Of a stretch of 64,000 nt of DNA, positions 33,823-42,669 are shown piece by piece. The DNA is taken from assembly GCA_030749435.1 (NCBI GenBank), contig JASMKH010000001.1, forward strand, positions 96,238-160,237. Reading direction: 5' to 3'. The notes under the pieces were generated by a model. That model was given only the letters and a program-made list of their open reading frames with translations, was not told the origin of the DNA and ran no database searches. Made by a program: the position numbers and the translations under genes. The number at the start of each line of letters is the position of its first letter. Position 1 is the first letter of the stretch. The stretch comes from Phycisphaerales bacterium (GTDB lineage: Bacteria; Planctomycetota; Phycisphaerae; Phycisphaerales; SM1A02).

Positions 33823-35894
33823 GGCTCGTTCTCCGCGGGAAGGCTTCGCAGATGTTCAAAGAGTTCCTTCCAGTACTCCACCAGCGTCTCGCTGATCTCA
33901 GGGTCCGCGACCCGCTGGCGTGCTGACGAAACCTCACGAATGCGTGAGAGCGTTTCTTCGCGGGAGAGCACGGCAATCTGGTCCTTGCTCAGAATCTCCG
34001 GGAGGGCGCCCAGATCCTCGGCCGAGAGATCGCCGCTCCGGGCGCCCTGATCGGCGATGCTCCGAGAGTCGGTGTCGCGGGCAGAGAGCCCGCCTCCCGT
34101 TCGGTCCGGTCGATTGGCGCCGCCCGCGTGCCCGGTGCGTCGCGGAACTGCGCTCGGGGGCGTGTTCGATGCGGGCTGGCCGCCCCCGGCCGCTGACGCG
34201 GTGCTGCCTCCGCCCGGTGTCGTCACTGCCGCGTTGGGTGTGGTGGCCGGAATCGGCTGGACGGATGAAGCGGTCCCACTGCCGGCTGGGGTGGCCGATT
34301 GATCCGTGGCGGCGAGATCACTCGTCGCAGCCGCGTGTGCGTCCGGGTCCCACCTGGCCGCTTCGCTTGGACGCGGCGGCGGGCCGCCTTCGGCCGTCTT
34401 GGGAAGGTGGTGCCGCCGCTGCTGAAACGTCCATGCGGCGAAGTCCTGATCGACGGCGTATCGCGGACGCAGTGACGCGGCGGCGATGTCGGCGGAGAGC
34501 GAGAATGACCGCTCGCCGAGGTTGGTTTGTCCGGCCCACTCGACGGTCACGTTCTTGAAGACCCTGCCGTCCTGCATGCGAGACTTCATGAGCCCGATGA
34601 GTTCCGCTGCCGAGAGGCCGTCGTAGGCGGTCGCGTCGCCGTGAATGCGGAGCGGTTCGCCGGCCCCCATCTTGACGCTGTCGACCTTGATTCCAAGGGG
34701 TGTGGCGGAGGCGACATCTGCCAGCAGTTTGGTGACCGGCACAGCGCCCGATCCCAGGTTGGCGTACAGCGTGTTGCGCTGCTCGACCATGGCCGCAGTG
34801 CCGACCGCCTCGTCAAGATCCCCGTGCGTGAGGCTGAGCAGACCGTATCGAATACCGTTGGTCACCAGGGGGCCCAGCAGCACGAGCAGCACCAATGCCA
34901 CAGCCAGCCTGATGGCGAACGAGCGATCCGAGAATCGCTCGACCAGCAACTCGCTTCGAGTCGACACGTGGGTCGGAAGCGATGGGCGGAGCACCGTCAT
35001 CGCTGCGTAGTCGTCGGTTGTGGCCAGCGCGCATCCCAGGGCGATGCCGTATCGGTCCAGATCCTCGGGGACTTCGCCGGTGACCCGCTGCATGGCGGCG
35101 GCGCGTACCGAGTCGGGTAGCAGCAGCGTTGGGCCCTCGGCGTGGAGCGACCCGGCCTGGCCCGCGAGCGATCGCATTTCGTCGGCGGACCATCCGGCCT
35201 GCAGCGCCGATTCCATGATGAACCGGGGGAGGGCGTCGCCCTCGTGCAGTCCGTCGATGTGGGTGGACCGGACCGCCATGCGGCCGAGTCCGGCGAGCAC
35301 CAGGGCCGTGCTGCCATCGGCCGCGTCGTGCCAGAGCATCGGCAGATCGACCCGCTGTCGCCCCATCAGTGAGAGCAACCCGGCGATATCGGGGACGCCG
35401 AGCAGCTCGTCGCCCGGTCCCGGAAGGCGGACGTCCTGCCGCTGCGGCCAGGAGACTGCGACGCCGGTCCGGTCATCCTCGCCTGACTGCGATGGAGTGA
35501 CCGTCGCCGCCATGCGGTGCATCGGTACGGTGTCATCCATGCGGTCCTGAATCTGGGACTGCAGCCGCTGGTCGAGGGCTGCCTCGTTGCCGTGCCCCAA
35601 TCGCATGGAGCGGGCGACGACTGCCCGGGCGGGAATGACGACGCGAACGGCGTGGGCAGCATCGCCAAGCCATGCGGCAATCTCGCTTCGGTCCAGCCGG
35701 GCCACCCCGAGCACGCGAATCCCGGCGCCGCCGGGCTCAAAGCGAATGGCACTCCAGCCGCCGTCGACCCAGTGGAGGACTGCAGAGGCCCCTGGCGGAC
35801 CTGAAGCGGAGGATTCGGGGCTCAGCCTGCTCATCGGCGCTTGGGAGGATATCCGAAGAAGACAGCCTGTGATCAGCCCTCGAGGACCATCCAC
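33819..35894 (-). CDS. Type II secretion GspL-like (PilM/PilN-like) assembly protein
   Basis: The N-terminal half resembles the actin-like cytoplasmic domain of GspL/PilM (VLHWVDGGWSAIRFEPG, RVVIPARAVVARSMRLGH, LPMLWHDAADGSTALVLAGLG). A membrane helix (LAVALVLLVLLGPLVTNGI) lies near residue 325, and a periplasmic ferredoxin-like region follows (VTKLLADVASATPLGIKVDS). The last 180 residues are Pro/Ala/Thr-rich with low complexity, then a helical end. At 691 residues it is far longer than typical GspL (about 400). The start is uncertain: ATG at 35894 or 35834, neither with a good ribosome site. The gene begins 23 nt after gspK and its stop overlaps gspM. Confidence 0.75.
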   Translation of the reverse strand: MDGPRGLITGCLLRISSQAPMSRLSPESSASGPPGASAVLHWVDGGWSAIRFEPGGAGIRVLGVARLDRSEIAAWLGDAAHAVRVVIPARAVVARSMRLGHGNEAALDQRLQSQIQDRMDDTVPMHRMAATVTPSQSGEDDRTGVAVSWPQRQDVRLPGPGDELLGVPDIAGLLSLMGRQRVDLPMLWHDAADGSTALVLAGLGRMAVRSTHIDGLHEGDALPRFIMESALQAGWSADEMRSLAGQAGSLHAEGPTLLLPDSVRAAAMQRVTGEVPEDLDRYGIALGCALATTDDYAAMTVLRPSLPTHVSTRSELLVERFSDRSFAIRLAVALVLLVLLGPLVTNGIRYGLLSLTHGDLDEAVGTAAMVEQRNTLYANLGSGAVPVTKLLADVASATPLGIKVDSVKMGAGEPLRIHGDATAYDGLSAAELIGLMKSRMQDGRVFKNVTVEWAGQTNLGERSFSLSADIAAASLRPRYAVDQDFAAWTFQQRRHHLPKTAEGGPPPRPSEAARWDPDAHAAATSDLAATDQSATPAGSGTASSVQPIPATTPNAAVTTPGGGSTASAAGGGQPASNTPPSAVPRRTGHAGGANRPDRTGGGLSARDTDSRSIADQGARSGDLSAEDLGALPEILSKDQIAVLSREETLSRIREVSSARQRVADPEISETLVEYWKELFEHLRSLPAENEP

Positions 35895-35917
35895 CGAGCG
35901 GCGCAGGCGGCCTGCAG

Positions 35918-37252
35918 TCAGTTCTCGCGGTACTCGAGAATCCGCACAGGCAGGCTCGAACGATCAACGACGATGTTGATTTCGGAGACTTCGTCGGTTG
36001 CGTCACTTCTCCCCCTGGAGGTGATCGAGAAGACGTTGCTGTCGGTGCAGAAGAGCGGGATCACCTGTGTGAGCACCTCCTGCGTGGCTCCGGGGAGATC
36101 CCAGAAGTCCACCAGGCTGGGCAGGCCGTTGGCACGCCGGGTCCTCAGGCTCAGGAGGGCCTCCACGATCCGCTCGTTGCCTTCGTACATGGCATACAGC
36201 GTCTCCGGGCTGACCGTATTGATATTGATCGCCCCCCAGTCCCGCCGGTGGGGCGGGGTCGTTGAGGTCTCTGAGAGTACCACCGCGACCTCATCGGGGG
36301 TCCAGACAATCGCCTGCGACTCCTCGCCGCCCTCCTCGGGGTCTGCAGGTGGCGGCTCCTCGCCCAGCGAGGTCACCAGCGTGGTCGCGTCCAGCGTTCC
36401 GCCGACGGCCTCGTTGATGAGCGACTCGGCCTTGGCTTCGGTCAACTCGATCCCGAGGAGATCGAATCGTTCGATCAACTCGGTGGCGTCCGTGGCCATC
36501 AGCCAGATTCGTGGCTCGCCGCTCTGCGTGGCGCCATCGGCGGGCGTTCTGACTGTGAGCATTCGAGCCCATCCTCCGTCCAGCACGCCCGACTCATTGT
36601 CCCACGGCAGCGTCTCGTCGCCGTCATCTTCGGAGGGGTCCAGCAGTGCGTTGAGGTTCCAGTCCTCGCCACGGATGTCATCAGGTTCGATGCCGGCGAT
36701 GAGTTCCAGCTCCGCGATGCTTTGCAGCGGCGCGTTGCGAGGTTCGTACCGGGCGTCCAGCGAGAGGTAGTAGTCACGCTCGACGCCGAACTCGCTCGGG
36801 TCATCGTCCTCGTCGATCCAATCTTCGATGGCGGCAAACACGCCCCACGCCAGCGGACCGAACATGACGTCCATGTACCCTCGGTAGGGGCCATTGACGT
36901 TGAGTTTGGAGTGCTCGTCCTGCGGGCCCGCAAACGGTCTTGCGGTGTCACCGCTGACGTGTTGGATCAGCCACGATCCTCCCGGGACCGCTCCGGCATG
37001 GACGGCTTCGAGATCGCGCACGAGCGCATAGGCGTCCTCGGGAATCGGATACTGGGTGTGGTAGGCCAACGTGGCGATTGTCGCCTCTGCACCGGCTCGC
37101 GCTGCCCAGCGAGCCCGAATCCGCTCCATGGAGTCTCGACCCAGCATCGACATTCGGGTCGTTCCGACAAGCAGTGCAGAGACGAGCAGGGCGGTGATCG
37201 TGATGCCCCAGAGCACCGCAACCATGGCGAGTCCTCGGCGATGCCTGGTCAT
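35918..37252 (-). CDS. gspK: Type II secretion minor pseudopilin GspK
   Basis: The 444-residue protein starts MTRHRRGLAMVAVLWGITITALL, a GspK-type prepilin leader: a basic stretch, RRG, then a hydrophobic helix without the usual Glu5. Conserved GspK blocks follow: RARWAARAGAEATIATLAY, DEHSKLNVN, AIEDWIDEDDDPSE and NAPLQSIAELELIAGI. GspK caps the pseudopilus tip with GspI and GspJ. The ATG overlaps the gspJ stop (ATGA). The region around residues 285-320 is acidic and may bind calcium, as known for GspK, though this is not shown by the sequence itself. Confidence 0.92.
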   Translation of the reverse strand: MTRHRRGLAMVAVLWGITITALLVSALLVGTTRMSMLGRDSMERIRARWAARAGAEATIATLAYHTQYPIPEDAYALVRDLEAVHAGAVPGGSWLIQHVSGDTARPFAGPQDEHSKLNVNGPYRGYMDVMFGPLAWGVFAAIEDWIDEDDDPSEFGVERDYYLSLDARYEPRNAPLQSIAELELIAGIEPDDIRGEDWNLNALLDPSEDDGDETLPWDNESGVLDGGWARMLTVRTPADGATQSGEPRIWLMATDATELIERFDLLGIELTEAKAESLINEAVGGTLDATTLVTSLGEEPPPADPEEGGEESQAIVWTPDEVAVVLSETSTTPPHRRDWGAININTVSPETLYAMYEGNERIVEALLSLRTRRANGLPSLVDFWDLPGATQEVLTQVIPLFCTDSNVFSITSRGRSDATDEVSEINIVVDRSSLPVRILEYREN

Positions 37253-38208
37253 TGGCGACCTCCGGCGCCGCCGCCGAGAGACGGCGCGCTGCCGTCATCG
37301 GGAATGGTGACTTTTCCGGCCGGCGTGTCGATGGTCGTGCTGCCCCCGGCCGAAACGCCCCCTGATCCGGCGTCGAGTCCACCGGCCGGGAGCTCGCCGC
37401 TGCCGCGTGGAATCGGCGGCGGATTCCCCGATGCGATGGCCTCCACGACGGCGTCATACTGCTCTTGCCCCAGCCCAAACCGATCCATGATGTCATCAGC
37501 GAGCCTTGCGTCCGCAACTTCGAGCGGCATTCGGCTTCGATCAACGGGAACCACCGTTCGAAGGACCGCAAGCGGATGGTCCATCGGGTCCTGCCCGAGC
37601 GCAGCCCCGGTCGCCTCCACCGTGACGCGAAACGCCCACGGCAGGCCTTCTTCATCGCTGTCCCACTGATCGAACCAACTGGTGCCGTTCCAGGCCTCGA
37701 TCTGGAGGCTGACAATGCCTTCCACTGCGGGCGAGATGATGCCACCGCCGCGGGGGAAGGCGTCCGGCATGGCGTCCCGCCGTTGCCAGAGGGCCGGACC
37801 GAAGTCGTCCGTTTCGATTCGATACTGGGTCTCAAACTCCAGCCCGTCGCCGTTGTACTCAATGTCCCGAGTCGCCTGAAGGCGGTTGTTGAACACGAGA
37901 ATCGAGTCGCGGTCAAAGATGTCGTTGCCCTGCTGCACTACCTGATCCTCAAGCAGCACTCTCGTGTAATACAGGTCCTCTCTGCGCAGCAGTGACACGA
38001 GGTCACGGCGAATGAGCCGGACCGCCGCGTCTGCCCTCATGTGAGCGTCGATGCGGCCTCGTGTCTGGTTGCGCGACTTGACGACCTGCTGCATGGCTAC
38101 GGTCATCGCCAAGAGCACGAGCGCGAGCAGCACTGCTGCCAGTATGAACTCCACCATCGTGAAACCGCGGCGGTGTGCAGCACGGGCGTGTCGGCGCTTC
38201 CGCGTCAC
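37249..38208 (-). CDS. gspJ: Type II secretion minor pseudopilin GspJ
   Basis: The GTG at 38208 overlaps the gspI stop (GTGA) and gives a prepilin leader HARAAHRRGFTMVEFILAAV, with Gly before Phe+1 and Glu at +5. The 319-residue length exceeds typical GspJ (about 200); the extra is a Gly/Ser/Pro-rich C-terminal tail beginning near residue 265 (GNPPPIPRGSGELPAGGL). VVKSRNQTRGRIDAHMRADAAV and the following RRDL segment resemble the conserved GspJ helix. It joins GspI and GspK at the pilus tip. Confidence 0.85.
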   Translation of the reverse strand: MTRKRRHARAAHRRGFTMVEFILAAVLLALVLLAMTVAMQQVVKSRNQTRGRIDAHMRADAAVRLIRRDLVSLLRREDLYYTRVLLEDQVVQQGNDIFDRDSILVFNNRLQATRDIEYNGDGLEFETQYRIETDDFGPALWQRRDAMPDAFPRGGGIISPAVEGIVSLQIEAWNGTSWFDQWDSDEEGLPWAFRVTVEATGAALGQDPMDHPLAVLRTVVPVDRSRMPLEVADARLADDIMDRFGLGQEQYDAVVEAIASGNPPPIPRGSGELPAGGLDAGSGGVSAGGSTTIDTPAGKVTIPDDGSAPSLGGGAGGRQ

Positions 38209-38714
38209 AGTCCACCACCCTCGAGCGGTTGGGCGTCGTCTTCGTCCCAGGTTCTCGCCTCTCGATCGAGCATCTCCAGGGGTTTCCAGTCGGACGCGTC
38301 GTCCTCCTCGCCCTGGCGAGGCGCGATCCGGGTGTCGATCGTGACGGACATGGGGCCCGCGCGATCCATCCACGTCACGGTGGCGGCCACCTCCCATGCC
38401 TCCCAGTCGCTCGGCTGGCTCAGTACGAGTGCCCAGTCAAACTCTTCGAAGGGTGGCTGGAAGCGGCCTTCCATCGGCTCGGTCAGCATGTACTGGCGGG
38501 GGCCATGGGCCAGCACGAGGGCCAACGCTTCGTCGGCAAGCCAGGACGCGGTCAGGCGTCGCTCGCCGGTCAGTTCGGATTGCAGGGCCTGGCTCGCGGT
38601 CGAGAGCGTCACGGCGAGCCCGACACCGAGCATCATCGCCGCGATGATGACATCGAGCAGGGCGACACCCTTTCGGCAGCGGGTGCGGGCGAGCGTGTGG
38701 AGCCGAGTCTTCAC
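38205..38714 (-). CDS. gspI: Type II secretion minor pseudopilin GspI-like
   Basis: Start chosen at GTG 38714, overlapping the gspH stop (GTGA) as elsewhere in the operon; an in-frame ATG at 38729 is an alternative. The product is 169 residues with a leader ending RCRKG and the helix VALLDVIIAAMMLGVGLAVT. The +1 residue is Val and +5 is Asp instead of Phe and Glu, an unusual prepilin site. The body (ELTGERRLTASWLADEALALVLA) matches the conserved GspI helix. Position between gspH and gspJ supports the assignment. Confidence 0.8.
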   Translation of the reverse strand: MKTRLHTLARTRCRKGVALLDVIIAAMMLGVGLAVTLSTASQALQSELTGERRLTASWLADEALALVLAHGPRQYMLTEPMEGRFQPPFEEFDWALVLSQPSDWEAWEVAATVTWMDRAGPMSVTIDTRIAPRQGEEDDASDWKPLEMLDREARTWDEDDAQPLEGGGL

Positions 38715-39295
38715 CAGTCCTCCTGCCATTGGCCGGACATGTCCAGATCTACTGGTGTACGCGAGATCGCTGAGACCGGTTCGTCTCGCATGCTGTCGGT
38801 TCGGATGGGCCGCCACCCATTGGAGGGCAGCGAGAAGCGGACCGTTCTCGCGTTCCCTGCGTCGGTGCGTTGCATCGTGACGTCGACCCTCGGCCGGGGT
38901 TGACCCGGGAGGCTGGTAAGCGGCTTGTCCGCCGGATTGACCTGGTCGCCGTCGGCAAGGAACTCCATGTCGATGGCGCGGATGAACTCCGGCAGGCGAA
39001 TCTCGGTGACCGACAGGTCCGGGGTCCACCCGTCGAAGGCGTCGTCGCGTTCGCCTCGGCGAACCAGGAGTCGAAGGCTGTTCCGGTCCGGGTCCATGCT
39101 GATGCCGACGGGCTCGTCGGCGAATTCGCTGCGAATCGCGTACATCAGCAGCAGGTCACCCACCCTGTCCGCCGCCAGATCGAATTCGCGGGTGCGGGCG
39201 CCGGTGAGGCGGGACACTAGAAGGACCGCCAGCATCGCCGCCATGACCGTGACGACGATGATCTCGATCATCGTGAATCCGCGGCGGCTGGGCAT
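38711..39295 (-). CDS. gspH: Type II secretion minor pseudopilin GspH-like
   Basis: The ATG at 39295 gives a compact class III leader, MPSRRG, then FTMIEIIVVTVMAAMLAVLLV with Glu at +5. The 194-residue protein continues with a beta-rich domain (FADEPVGISMDPDRNSLRLLV) typical of GspH. It begins 4 nt after the gspG stop. The reading frame upstream to 39427 has no leader and is not used. Confidence 0.82.
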   Translation of the reverse strand: MPSRRGFTMIEIIVVTVMAAMLAVLLVSRLTGARTREFDLAADRVGDLLLMYAIRSEFADEPVGISMDPDRNSLRLLVRRGERDDAFDGWTPDLSVTEIRLPEFIRAIDMEFLADGDQVNPADKPLTSLPGQPRPRVDVTMQRTDAGNARTVRFSLPSNGWRPIRTDSMRDEPVSAISRTPVDLDMSGQWQEDW

Positions 39296-39299
39296 GGTG

Positions 39300-39740
39300 C
39301 TACTGGGTGACGTCTGCGTTGGCCTGCTCGCCGCCGGGTGCGCCGTCAGCGCCATACGAGAGAATGTCGAAGTCGGCATTGACCTCACCGGGGACGACGA
39401 CGAAGAAGGGGTTCTCCCACGGATCAAGAATGTCCGTCCGTTTCGGGAGATAGGGGCCGCCCGGGCCGCCCCCTTCTTCCGGACGCAGCGTCAGGATCGT
39501 GAGATCGAAGTTGTCTTCGGGAAGGGGCTGATTGACGTCAATGAGATACTGCACCAACGCCTGATGCAGTTTCGCTGCCTGGGCCTGCGCGATCTTCGAC
39601 TGCCCCTTTCCGAGCGAGCTCAGAACATTGGTGGCCACCACGGTCATGAGCAGGGCGAGAATCGTCACGATGACGATGACTTCGATCGTCGTGAAACCTC
39701 TGCGTGCCTTGCGGCGGCGATGTGTCGACCTGGTACTCAT
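39300..39740 (-). CDS. gspG: Type II secretion major pseudopilin GspG
   Basis: A 146-residue major pseudopilin, with AAGGA 8 nt before the ATG at 39740. The leader is basic and ends in RRG, followed by FTTIEVIVIVTILALLMTVV. The body shows the GspG layout: AQAAKLHQALVQYLIDVNQPLPED, then LDPWENPFFVVVPG and FDILSYGADGAPGGEQANADV. The DPW-NP motif and the closing GADG/DV calcium loop are diagnostic. It polymerises into the pseudopilus after cleavage by a prepilin peptidase, whose gene is not in this window. Confidence 0.95.
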   Translation of the reverse strand: MSTRSTHRRRKARRGFTTIEVIVIVTILALLMTVVATNVLSSLGKGQSKIAQAQAAKLHQALVQYLIDVNQPLPEDNFDLTILTLRPEEGGGPGGPYLPKRTDILDPWENPFFVVVPGEVNADFDILSYGADGAPGGEQANADVTQ

Positions 39741-39770
39741 ATGTGGTGTTCCTTGGCGCGGGACGATCAC

Positions 39771-40991
39771 TCATCCGGCGATGTTCTGAAGCTCCAGAAG
39801 CGGAAGAAGAATGGCAGCCAGTACGAACCCGCCGAGACATGCCATGATGATGATGAGGAGTGGGGGGAAGGCCTTCGTGAAGATCTTGATCGAGATGCCG
39901 ACCTGGCGATCAAAGGCGTTGGCGGCGTGCGCGAGCATGTTCTCAAGTCGACCGGATCGTTCGCCGAGGTTGACAACCTGAATGAGCAACGGTGGAAACA
40001 GACCGGACTGCTCGAGCGGTTCGGCGAGCGGTCGACCCTCGGTGACCTGCGACTGCACGTCGTCGATGGCGTGCATCATCGCTGTGTTGACCAGTGTGTC
40101 ACGGGTGATGTTCAGGCACTCAAGCAGGGGGAGTCCGGCCGCGGAGAGGGTGCCCATGGTCCGGGTAAAGCGAGCCACCGCGACATCACGCAGCAGCCGG
40201 CCGAGTACGGGCACCTTGAGTTTCCACGTGTCCCACCGCAGCCTGTTCTCGGGCACGGCGATCCAGAACTTCCACAGGAATGACCCGCCCACGATCAGGG
40301 CGATGCAGAGGACCCACCAATTCGATATGAACTCGGATGAATCGAGGATGATCCGAGTGGGCAGCGGAAGCTGCTTGACGCCCGCCGCGATCAGTGGCTC
40401 CATCAAGCGTGGGATGAGCACCGTGACCAGAATGATGGCGCTGACGAGAATCAGCACAGCGATGATCATCGGGTAGAAGATCGCGCCGAGTACTTCCCGT
40501 CGCAGTTCAATGCTCCGGTCCAGAAGGTCGGCCAACTGGTGCAGCACAATGCTGCTCTCGCCCGAGGCGTCTGCTGCCCGCAGCATGCCGCAAATGAGGT
40601 CGTCGAATGGCGCGCCGTAGGACACGGCGGCCTTGTGAAGCGGTTCGCCGGCCTCCACGCGTTCGATCAAATGGTCGAGAATGGCGGGCGCCCCACGCCC
40701 CGTCGCCTGACGCCGCATGGTGTGCAGAGATTGGACGAGGGGAAGCCCAGCCTCAAGCGCCGTTGCCAGTTCGCGGATCATCGTTGCGACTTCGGTCCGC
40801 TTCATTGACGGGCGGCCGGATCGCGCTGTGGATCCACCGCTGGTGACTTCGGAGCCAGCCGCAATCAACGACGTCGCCGTCTCGCCACGTTCGAGCAGCG
40901 CTCTGGTCGCCGCGGCGCGGCTCGCTGCTTCAATCCTGCCGCGGCGTGGTTTGCCGGTGCTGGTGATGGCTTCGTACTGAAAGGAGGGCAT
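39771..40991 (-). CDS. gspF: Type II secretion inner-membrane platform protein GspF
   Basis: At 406 residues with the classic start MPSFQYEAITSTGKPRRGRIEA, it matches GspF. Two T2SSF domains are visible, the first around TMIRELATALEAGLPLVQSL and the second around RFTRTMGTLSAAGLPLLECL, with three membrane helices, the last at FPPLLIIIMACLGGFVLAAILL. It anchors the GspE ATPase and the pseudopilus base. It lies 17 nt after gspE and 30 nt before gspG. GGAG is about 11 nt upstream of the start. Confidence 0.96.
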   Translation of the reverse strand: MPSFQYEAITSTGKPRRGRIEAASRAAATRALLERGETATSLIAAGSEVTSGGSTARSGRPSMKRTEVATMIRELATALEAGLPLVQSLHTMRRQATGRGAPAILDHLIERVEAGEPLHKAAVSYGAPFDDLICGMLRAADASGESSIVLHQLADLLDRSIELRREVLGAIFYPMIIAVLILVSAIILVTVLIPRLMEPLIAAGVKQLPLPTRIILDSSEFISNWWVLCIALIVGGSFLWKFWIAVPENRLRWDTWKLKVPVLGRLLRDVAVARFTRTMGTLSAAGLPLLECLNITRDTLVNTAMMHAIDDVQSQVTEGRPLAEPLEQSGLFPPLLIQVVNLGERSGRLENMLAHAANAFDRQVGISIKIFTKAFPPLLIIIMACLGGFVLAAILLPLLELQNIAG

Positions 40992-41008
40992 CAGGGACTG
41001 CTCCAGAC

Positions 41009-42667
41009 CTACTCGTAGATTTCCTCGGCGTCCTGCGTGGCACGCAGCACTTCGGGGACTGTCGTGACACCCTCGATCGCGCGAGCCATGCCGTCCTCGC
41101 GCATCGTCTGGAAGTCATCAGGAAGTCGCTCGTTGATGGCTGCTGTACCAGCATCGCTGGCGATGGCCGCGCGAAGTTCTCCTCGGATCCGCAGAAGTTC
41201 AAAGAACCCGACGCGGCCGCGGTAGCCGCTTCCACTGCACTTCTCGCAGCCGGACCCAATCCACGTCTTGCCGCCAAACTTCTCGAGTTCTTCCGGGCGT
41301 ATTCGGGCGGCGACATCTTCGGGCATGGCAACCTGGGTGCGGCAGAACTCGCAGATGCGCTTCCCGAGTCGCTGGGCGAGCAGCCCCTCGAGCACGGATG
41401 CCACCAGGTATGGCTCCGCACCCATGTCGACGAGGCGGCCGACCGAACTGATGGCGTCATTGGTATGCAGGGTCGAGAGGATGAGGTGTCCGGTGAGCGC
41501 CGAGCGGATCGCAATATCAGCGGTTTCGCCGTCGCGGATTTCGCCGACCAGCACGATGTCCGGATCCTGACGAAGAATGGACCGAAGCCCCGATGCGAAC
41601 GTCAGCCCCCGCTTGGCGTTGACCGGGATCTGGTTGATTCCCTGCAGTTCGTATTCGACGGGGTCCTCGATCGTGATGATCTTCTTGCTCGGATCGAAGA
41701 TTCGGGTGAGCGATGCGTAGAGCGTCGTCGTCTTGCCGGATCCGGTTGGCCCCGTGTTCAGGAGGATGCCGTGAGGCTTGGCCAGCAGCCGATCCATGTC
41801 TCGCTGGAGTTCGGGCCGCAGACCGAGCGTGTCGAAGTCGAGTCGAAGTTGGCTCTTATCGAGAATACGCATGACGACCGACTCGCCGTAAAGCGTCGGG
41901 ACGGTCGAAACACGAATGTCGATCTTGCGGCCCTCATATCGGAGGGAGATTTTTCCGTCCTGGGGAACGTACCGCTCGGCGATGTTCATCCCAGCCATGA
42001 TCTTGATGCGGCCGATCAGCGCCGGTTGCAGATGCTTCGGTGGCGGGGGCTGCATCTGGAGCACGCCGTCGATGCGATATCGAACGGTCAACTCCTGTTC
42101 GAACGGCTCGACATGAACGTCGCTGGTTCGCGATTGAATGGCCTCGATCAGGATCAGATTCACGAGATTGACCAGCGTCGGCTCTTCCGCCATCCGGTGG
42201 ATGTCGTCGGTCTCGAACGCTGCGAGATTGTGTTCCGAGTCGGACTCTTCCGCGTCGGTCTGGCCGCCGAGCAAGTCGGCCATCTTCGATGCCGTTGTGC
42301 CGTAGTGCTTTCGAAGCAGTTCGGCAAAGATGCCCGGATCCATCCCCTCTCGATCGACGACGCAGCCTGACAGGACGGCGATCTCGTCGGCGGCCTGCGT
42401 GTCCAGCGGATCAAACATCGCCAGCACCAGCCGCTCGTTTCGCATGGCGATCGGAACGATGCGGAGCCGTACCGCCACGTCCGGCTCGATCAGGTCGATG
42501 ACGTGCTGTTCAACATTGACGGGACGCTCATGCCATGGCAGCCCGAGCAGATCGGCCCGGGCGCGAATGGCGGCGGCCTCTTCATCGATCGTGCGGCTGG
42601 CGGTGAGGGTTTCCTCGATTTCGTCGACCGTCGCCGGTTCGTTGATGTGCGTCGGCTCGCGATCCAT
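41009..42667 (-). CDS. gspE: Type II secretion ATPase GspE
   Basis: The 552-residue cytoplasmic ATPase carries a Walker A box GPTGSGKTTTLYAS near residue 306, Asp box KKIITIEDPVEYEL, Walker B SILRQDPDIVLVGEIRDGET, a His box LTGHLILSTLHTNDA, and a zinc-binding four-Cys module CEFC...GCEKC (about residues 437 and 474). The N-terminal domain (to about 150) is the T2SSE_N type. It powers pseudopilus assembly. Its ATG is 2 nt after the stop of the preceding gene. Confidence 0.97.
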   Translation of the reverse strand: MDREPTHINEPATVDEIEETLTASRTIDEEAAAIRARADLLGLPWHERPVNVEQHVIDLIEPDVAVRLRIVPIAMRNERLVLAMFDPLDTQAADEIAVLSGCVVDREGMDPGIFAELLRKHYGTTASKMADLLGGQTDAEESDSEHNLAAFETDDIHRMAEEPTLVNLVNLILIEAIQSRTSDVHVEPFEQELTVRYRIDGVLQMQPPPPKHLQPALIGRIKIMAGMNIAERYVPQDGKISLRYEGRKIDIRVSTVPTLYGESVVMRILDKSQLRLDFDTLGLRPELQRDMDRLLAKPHGILLNTGPTGSGKTTTLYASLTRIFDPSKKIITIEDPVEYELQGINQIPVNAKRGLTFASGLRSILRQDPDIVLVGEIRDGETADIAIRSALTGHLILSTLHTNDAISSVGRLVDMGAEPYLVASVLEGLLAQRLGKRICEFCRTQVAMPEDVAARIRPEELEKFGGKTWIGSGCEKCSGSGYRGRVGFFELLRIRGELRAAIASDAGTAAINERLPDDFQTMREDGMARAIEGVTTVPEVLRATQDAEEIYE

Positions 42668-42669
42668 GC

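Noticed and set aside
33819..35894. Frameshift splitting the GspL-like gene into PilM and PilN parts
   Set aside because: One uninterrupted frame spans both halves, so it is a fusion-like long gene and not broken.
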